Shown: in pieces, positions 57,562-64,000 of the stretch
Layout of the letters: every line of letters starts with the position of its first letter
How positions within the stretch are numbered: the stretch's first letter is position 1
Assembly: GCA_030737835.1 (NCBI GenBank)
Contig: CM060857.1
Span: 434,001 to 498,000, forward strand
Length of the DNA: 64,000 nt
Source of the DNA: Acorus gramineus
Lineage: Eukaryota; Streptophyta; Magnoliopsida; Acorales; Acoraceae
Direction of reading: 5' to 3'
Made by a program: the position numbers and the translations under genes
The notes under the pieces: model-generated
Seen by the model: the letters and a program-made list of their open reading frames with translations, nothing else
Told to the model about the DNA's origin: nothing
The model's database searches: none

Positions 57562-60500
57562 ATGAAGAGCGATGGGCAGAGGCCTTTGGAAGGGGTTCCG
57601 AGGCCAACGGGGGCGGGGAAGAACAACGGGTTCTTTCCGACCTCGCTGAAGGCCTTCTCGAGCTATCTCAGGATTGTTTCCTCCGGTGCTTCCGCTGTCG
57701 CTTCCACTGTCCGATCGGCGGGGGCGTCTGTTGCACTGCCCTCTTCCACCGATGGCCGAGATCTGGTAAAGATGTTTTCTTTTGCACTTCAAGGTTGAAT
57801 GCATAGCTGAAATGGTGTTAGTTTTATTGTTTTTGTGTGTTTTAAGTAGGTCTGCTTTGTTGGTTCCTTTCAAGTTGATACATAATGAATGATTGCTTTT
57901 GTTTTTACTAGGATATTCGCTTTGGAATCCGGTTTCAAATAGTTTTCATGTGTTCTGCATTGACGAATATTATGCTCTGAGCTTTGAATTTGGATTTGTC
58001 ATTCTTGGTACGATTATACAAAGAGAATAAAGATGAAGTTGTGTTCTTTCTTTAGTAATTGAAATGATACTTGAATGATGCTTTACCTGCTTGGAGTTGG
58101 GAGAGGAATGATCACTACTGTAAGATATCCGCAAGTAGTCTGACTTGGAAGGAAGTAATCCATGTGATATTGAATTTAGAATTTAGAATAGTTAATATCC
58201 TGTACAATGATTGACAAGAAGTCAAGAACTATAGAATTGCTGGGAATTTTGGAGACCAGACTGAATTTTAAATTGGATCTTCCCTGGTAGTAGTTGGTGA
58301 GAGAAACATGAAGTCTATAAGATTGACAAAATCATGATGAAACCTATTGATGTTTGTTTAGCGATGAAGTGTAGGATCCCAAAGAAGGTCATCTCGGTTA
58401 TAGGCATGGCGGTTTGCTTTGTTGATAATTGGATGAGAATTTTTTCTTGGATCAAATAATTAGTGACTGCGAATGACATTTGTTCTGTTGGAATATATTA
58501 ATTAATTTGGGGAAGTTTCCTATTCCAGTTCAATGAATCTTTTCGTTGAGGAATGTCTGCCTTGGAGACAAGGAGACATTTTATTCAACTATTTTGGAGT
58601 TTTGTGGTTGCAGTATATATTTATTTTATTGTTATTGCATCCTTTAGTTTCTTAGGAGTTAGGATGTTGAGTAATTTCTTGTCTTTCAGGTTCTTCATTA
58701 GATATAATGTACATAATTTTGTTACTGGGAATGAATGAAATCTTCTAGCTTGTTAGATGAAACAAAAGACTGCCATCCATGTAGTTTTATATTGCAAATC
58801 TTCCATGGTTAATGAACCTGTCCGCCCTGAACACATTTAACTAAAAAAATTACTGTACATTTGCATGTCAAATGGTTCAACTTATCTTATTTCTTTCTTT
58901 CTTTCTTCTTTTTGTTGTTTTTGTTTTACGAAGGTGCACTGGGCTGGATTTGACAAGTTGGAATGTGAGGGTGATGTCCTTCGGCAAGTCCTCTTGTTGG
59001 GCTTTAGGTCTGGATTTCAGGTATGGGATGTCGAAGAGGCAGATGATGTTCAACAGCTAGTATCCAGACATGAAGGTCCTGTTTCTTTCTTGCAAACAGT
59101 AAATAAACCAATACCCTTAAAAAGATCAGAAGACAAATTCGCAGATGAGCGCCCACTTCTCGCCGTTGCTGGAGATGGAGCTGTTTCTGGAGTGAATGGT
59201 GTTTCGGAGCCTCCCTGCAATGGAAATGGCATTAGTTGCCAGGAATCAGGAAATGAAAATTTTCTTCCAACAGTTGTTCGGTTTTATTCATTTAGGACCC
59301 ATGAAGATGTACATTTCCTGAAGTTCAGATCAGCTGTTTACTCGGTGAGGTGTAGTCCTCGGATCGTGGCCGTCTCCCAAGAAAAGCAGGTATGCATGTG
59401 TCCATGTAAGCATATTTTTGTGTACATCCGGTTACTTTAAAAGTAGTACTTTTTGCAGATACATTGTTTTGATGCTGCAACACTGGAGAAGGATTATACT
59501 ATTCTTACTTATCCTGTGCCATCGAGGATTCTTGGTTCTGGAGGTATAGGCTATGGGCCTCTAGCAGTGGGTACTAGGTGGCTGGCATATAGTGGAAGTC
59601 CAGTTATATTTTCAAATACTGGCCGTGTCAGTCCACAACATTTGTCTCATGTTTCTAGTTTCTCTGCTTCTTCGAATGGAAGCTTGGTTGCACATTGTGC
59701 AAAGGAATCAAGCAAGCAACTTGCTGCCGGTATAGTGACGCTTGGGAATAAAGGATACAAAAAATTATCCAAGTATTATTCAGATCCTAGTTTCAAATCA
59801 AATGGTACAATCAGTGGACATTTTGCTGATGCAGAAAATGTTGGAACGGTACAAATTGTGCCTAAGTGATTTAAGTCTATTTGCAGGACATATATGAATT
59901 ATGTTCAAATGTATATGTAATTATACCATAACTGATATAGGATCTTGACTTGACCTGTATCTGAAATATGTTATGTTAGTGTATGTTACTTGATACCTGA
60001 ATTATGCATTGATTATATATATTTTGTTTTCTGCAGGTTATAGTCAGAGACATTGTTGGGAAATCTGTAATCACTCAGTTTCGAGCTCATAAGAGTCCCA
60101 TATCTGCATTATGCTTCGATCACAGTGGGACATTGCTGGTGACAGCTTCGGTTTATGGTCACAACATCAATGTTTTTAGTATAATGCCTTCTCCACTTGG
60201 AAATTCATCAGGTTTTGATGCAACAACATCACATGTTCATCTTTACAGGCTGCAACGGGGCTTCACAAATGCGGTAGATGAGTGTTCGTTTGTTCACTCT
60301 CTTGGCTTTGCACTTTTTTCAGTTTTCTCATTTTCACCTTTCTTCTTTGTCAGATTATACGAGACATAAGTTTCAGTGATGACAGCAGGTGGATTATGAT
60401 CAGTTCTTCAAGGGGAACGAGTCATCTATTTGCGATATCCCCTTCAGGTGGAACTGTGAATCTTCAATCATCTGACACTAACTTAGGTTCATCAAAGCTT

Positions 60501-62845
60501 AATCCACGTAGCCTTTGTGTATCGGGTCCTCCAGTCACCTTATCTGTGGTAAGCAGAATAAAAAATGGGAATGTCGGATGGAGAGGGACTGTTACTGACG
60601 CTGCAGCAGCTGCAACTGGCAAAGTCAGCCCCCTCAGTGGTGCTATTGCTTCAGCTTTCCACAATTGCAAAGGTTTTGGTGCTTATTCTGATTCAAGTTT
60701 GGTGAGGACAAAATATCATTTTCTTGTATTCTCTCCATCTGGTTGTGTCATACAGTATGTCATGAGGCAAATGTCTGGTTTAGATTCGGGCGGTGGTGTT
60801 TCTGGATTGAGCACTATTTCTCATGAGATGGGTCAAGATAATGATGCGGGTTTGATTGTTGATGCGGTCCAGAAGTGGGATATATGTCACAAACAGAATA
60901 GAAGAGATGGAGTGGAAAACATCGACATTTATGGTGAATTTGGTAATGGTGACAGTAAACTTTTTTCGAGGGAGGCTAAGAAGCAAAGTAATATCTATCC
61001 TATTGATGGTGAAGTGGATTCAGATCTGAAACATAATGCTTTGGAAAAGCATCACATGTATATATCTGAGGTTGAACTGCAGATGCATACAGGTCGGGTT
61101 CCACTGTGGGCAAAATCTGAGGTAATCAGATCTTGCATTTAATGAACAGTTATGTCAAACTTTTCTCACTCATTTTTTTAAATTAATCTTCATTTTTTTT
61201 TATAGTTCTACTTTCAAGTGATGATGACCGATGGCATTAAGACAAATGATGATACCGATTTTGGTGGAGAAACTGAGATAGAAAGGATTCCGACACGCAT
61301 GGTTGAAGCTAGATCAAAGGATCTTATACCAGCTTTTGACTGTTTACCATTGCCCAGGTTTCACCTATCGAGGTACTTTATGATCAGTTTTATTTTCATT
61401 TGCAGATATGCTACTCATATCCAGCGTCTCTATCTTTTTGTCCATTGCGTTCTATTCTATTTTATTTTATTTTTTTGGCATCTATTTTTATTTTCTTTTA
61501 CATCTGCAGGCCATATTTAAGCCTGGCTCAGATATAGCAATCAACTTGACTGTCTTGTCATCTAAATCATTATTTTCCCGGGTGAAGAAGTCAATAGTGA
61601 GTTGGAGAACATTGGTGGGAAATGGGACCGATGATATTGAAACTGACATTAAATAGTGTTAGTAGTTTATGAGGGGAACTTTTTGTGGGAGGAAAGGGAT
61701 GAAAAGAGTTTGATTTTGCATGACTTCTTATCTTTTGTAATCCTTTTGTGGCCAATAGAAATTTGTAAGGAAAAAAATGAACCTCGTATAGTGTACAACT
61801 GAAGAAGGAAAATACCTGTTTCTCACATTTACCTAACCACCTCTTGACAACTTTCCAGAACCACTGGAAAATTTTCCAGTAGAACTTGTAATCTCTAAAC
61901 TGTACATTGATAGCACGGAGGTGCTTTGCGAGTCCGACAGGTTATTGAGCAAAATCTTTATTTTTGAAAAGGCTATTAATAATTGTTATTGCTTCATGAA
62001 AAGTTAAAAAAGAGAGAACAAAGAAAATTGAAGGCAATAAGAACATAGATGTGCAAAACTATGAAGTGGTGAGTAATGCTAAGCTTGCAATATGTTGAGA
62101 ACAAATGTAAAAGATCACAGGACCACCAGATGCTTGGAATTGTAAATGGGAAAAGTTTGACTTTGTTACATCGGCCTTCACAATCTAACAGACTGGAAAA
62201 GGACTGAAATACAAAGTTTTTATTATCATTATCATCATGGTTATAACTTATATCCCAAAACAGGCTTTATATTGTTGATTAGTGATATTTATTATTAATA
62301 GATCTATAAAGTACATTTGGTGTTCATTCAAATTGCTTTAGGAAAAAATACGTTTTTTTTTCTTTTATTTTCTTTTGCATGTTTGTGTTATGATTAATGC
62401 TTCTCTTCTTGGCTTGTTGATCATCTCATATCAATGAGTTTGCCTTACTACCTTAGTATTGTATGTTTAACTATTTTGTGTGTTCAGGACAATAACTTGG
62501 GAGAGCAACAGGAATGGGCATCTGCTGGCCCAGAGATCTGGTCTATCAAAAGAGGAGAGGCTGTCACACAGACGCAGCTCTAGCTCTCTTGAATGCTCGG
62601 TTGATGGAGCTGCAGTTGCTGAGCTTCCCAGAGGCACTGAAGAAAATGGTTGGGGTGATCTTCATGCATCGACAGAATCTACTGAGGGCTCTGTAAATAG
62701 TGACAACCCAAAAATGAAGACCCCGCTTGACTTTGTAAATAACAAAGACCACACAGAGGTGGACAACCAGCTTGAGTTTGTAAATAACAGTGCAAGTCTG
62801 GAAATGGAGACCCACTTCGATCCCGGCATTATTGAGGTGGATTAA
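57562..62845 (+). CDS. ATG18: Autophagy-related protein 18 (ATG18 f/g/h type, WD40 plus BCAS3 domain)
   Basis: Seven exons: 57562-57765, 58934-59389, 59459-59848, 60037-60273, 60354-61121, 61206-61372, 62488-62845; 2580 nt, 859 aa, phases join cleanly (AG|G at the last junction). The N-terminus has NNGFFPTSLKAFSSYLRIVS and AVASTVRSAGASVA, typical of plant ATG18g/h. WD40 blades include WAGFDKLECEGDVLRQVLLL, RFYSFRTHEDVHFLKFRSAV, RAHKSPISALCFDHSGTLLV and IIRDISFSDDSRWIMISSSR. The BCAS3 part holds FLVFSPSGCVIQYVMRQ and ETEIERIPTRMVEARSKDL. PROPPINs bind PI3P on the phagophore through an FRRG-type loop; here the matching place reads LQRG. The last exon has an acidic, low-complexity tail with a repeated LDFVNN/LEFVNN motif. 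Frame intact; likely functional. Confidence 0.9.
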
Positions 62846-64000
62846 GGTAACATATTTTGCTTTAGAATTCTTTAAATGTTCAATGATCACAAAGTTTGAT
62901 TTAACCAACTAGGAACAATCCACACTTGATGTTTTTTTTTACAATGAAATATTTGCATCTTATCTATAACAAAGCACTGCATCATGAGTTGCTAGAGATG
63001 AATTCATGATCTCTATGTAATATGCCTTCTCATCTCCTTGTCTATATGTTTTATGACACTATAGGAATAAAGAGTTGGTTATAGTAGCATGGTAAGTATG
63101 GAAAATTAAATAAGGTTTGTTCTCCATCACTTTGATAAGTATTTGACATCATATATTGGTGTTTGATGTCAAATTTGACAATGAATGCAATGTTATAAAA
63201 AGAATTAAGCCTACTCAGGTGATCAGTGGCTGCCAAAGGGTTAATGCAGGAATAAAGTGGGGAATAATCAGATTAAACCATGCCTAATTCCCTCTTAACT
63301 ACTACCTAGCCTATCCCTGCTTAATCCCCTAGATGAGGTGTGCCATTCCCGCTTCTACCTAGTGTTGTGCCTGCTTAACCTCTGCCTAATTCCCCTCTTA
63401 GCATACTGGATGAATGTATAGCAATTTTTTTATGGAGCCCTTTTCAATTTGTTTGAGATTGCTCTATAGATGAGGTGTGCCATTCCTGCTTCTACCTAGT
63501 GTCGTGCCTGCTTAACCTCTGCCTAATTCTCCTCTTAGCATACTGGATGAATGTATAGCAATTTTTTTATGGAGCCCTTTCCAATTTGTTTGAGATTGCT
63601 CTATAGCTAATCTCATATTAATGAGATAAGAACTGGTGTTTCATTCTCCCTGTGATAGTAAACCATGAATCTAAAATGTCATCGAGCATATGCACATTGT
63701 GAATCTGCACTTATATTCATTCTAACCTTTATGAGGGTGACTGTAAATCACTATTTGATAAACTTCTCCTTTTGGCAGTGGCATGGTGTGCTTATCCTCC
63801 TCAGATGTGCAGATATTCTTTTATTTCTTCCTTGGAGGCATAATTAACCTGTATGAATACTTCATATATGAATTGTGGGGGAATGTAGAGCAGAAGGGAT
63901 TGACTGTGAAGCAGAATTTGTCTATATCGCCGTGGTGTCAGGGATTCTTCTTCTCTGGCGACATTTTAAGTAACAAAAATTCTTGGGCATAATTCCCAAT
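62846..64000. other. 3' flank of ATG18
   Basis: The stop codon is followed at once by GGTAACAT, a possible donor for a 3'-UTR intron. The rest is AT-rich with the 137 bp tandem duplication at 63332-63605. No second gene is seen before the window ends. Confidence 0.45.
63332..63605. repeat. Tandem duplication, 137 bp unit, two copies
   Basis: The unit GATGAGGTGTGCCATTCC through GAGATTGCTCTATA occurs at 63332-63468 and 63469-63605 with only a few differences, so it is recent. The first copy is preceded by related GCTTAATCCCC words. Confidence 0.93.

Noticed and set aside
61408-61656. 82-codon + strand frame as an ATG18 exon
   Set aside because: It does not keep the phase of exon 6. The exon at 62488 joins in phase and matches the expected tail. 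Only a short alternative ending via the 61510 acceptor remains possible.
1-64000. tRNA, rRNA or other structured RNA genes
   Set aside because: No tRNA box A/box B pair or rRNA-like sequence was noticed by eye; a covariance-model scan would be needed to exclude them.

Overview
This 64 kb window is nuclear DNA from a flowering plant. The evidence is spliced genes with GT-AG introns, plant-specific families (a plant ATG18 with a BCAS3-type tail, a plant BLTP3/UHRF1BP1-like chorein protein, ankyrin-PGG membrane proteins), and a dense load of plant transposons (CACTA, Mutator-like, hAT, PIF/Harbinger, copia and gypsy remnants). Gene order and sequence alone do not let me name the species.

Three genes look whole. 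(1) An ankyrin-repeat/PGG transmembrane protein of the ACD6/ITN1 type, + strand, 25035-29486, three exons, 580 aa predicted. (2) A bridge-like lipid-transfer protein of the UHRF1BP1/BLTP3 (chorein_N) type, - strand, 30521-39382, twenty exons, 1205 aa predicted. (3) An ATG18-type autophagy protein (WD40/PROPPIN plus BCAS3 domain), + strand, 57562-62845, seven exons, 859 aa predicted. In each model the exon lengths sum to a multiple of three and the phases join cleanly.

Layout. 0-7.1 kb: decayed members of an ankyrin-PGG tandem family (111-585; a 5' scrap at 4165-4352; 5037-7140) separated by MITEs. 7.1-13.4 kb: a CACTA element inserted directly into the second exon of the third ankyrin copy; its TNP2-type transposase is broken. 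13.4-23.4 kb: retroelement scraps, a duplicated ankyrin upstream region without its gene (15.9-18.7 kb), a Mutator-type foldback element (17210-18080) and a PIF/Harbinger-like element with two internal minisatellite arrays (20460-22193). 23.4-29.5 kb: the intact ankyrin gene and its upstream region, with a foldback element in intron 1. 30.5-39.4 kb: the BLTP3-like gene, convergent with the ankyrin gene. 39.7-50.5 kb: repeats (LTR-derived DNA with a perfect hairpin, a hAT element with 8 bp target duplication, a gypsy fossil, a tandem duplication, a second Mutator-type foldback element). 50.5-56.8 kb: a 6.3 kb Mutator-like element with a perfect 9 bp target duplication, a FAR1-like coding scrap and a nested solo LTR; it ends about 730 bp upstream of the ATG18 start codon. 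57.6-62.8 kb: ATG18.

No single operon-like or defence-island-like system is present. The most informative structures are the transposon junctions: several are bounded to the base by target duplications or by comparison with a paralogous empty site, and together they record how the ankyrin cluster was copied, broken and partly lost.
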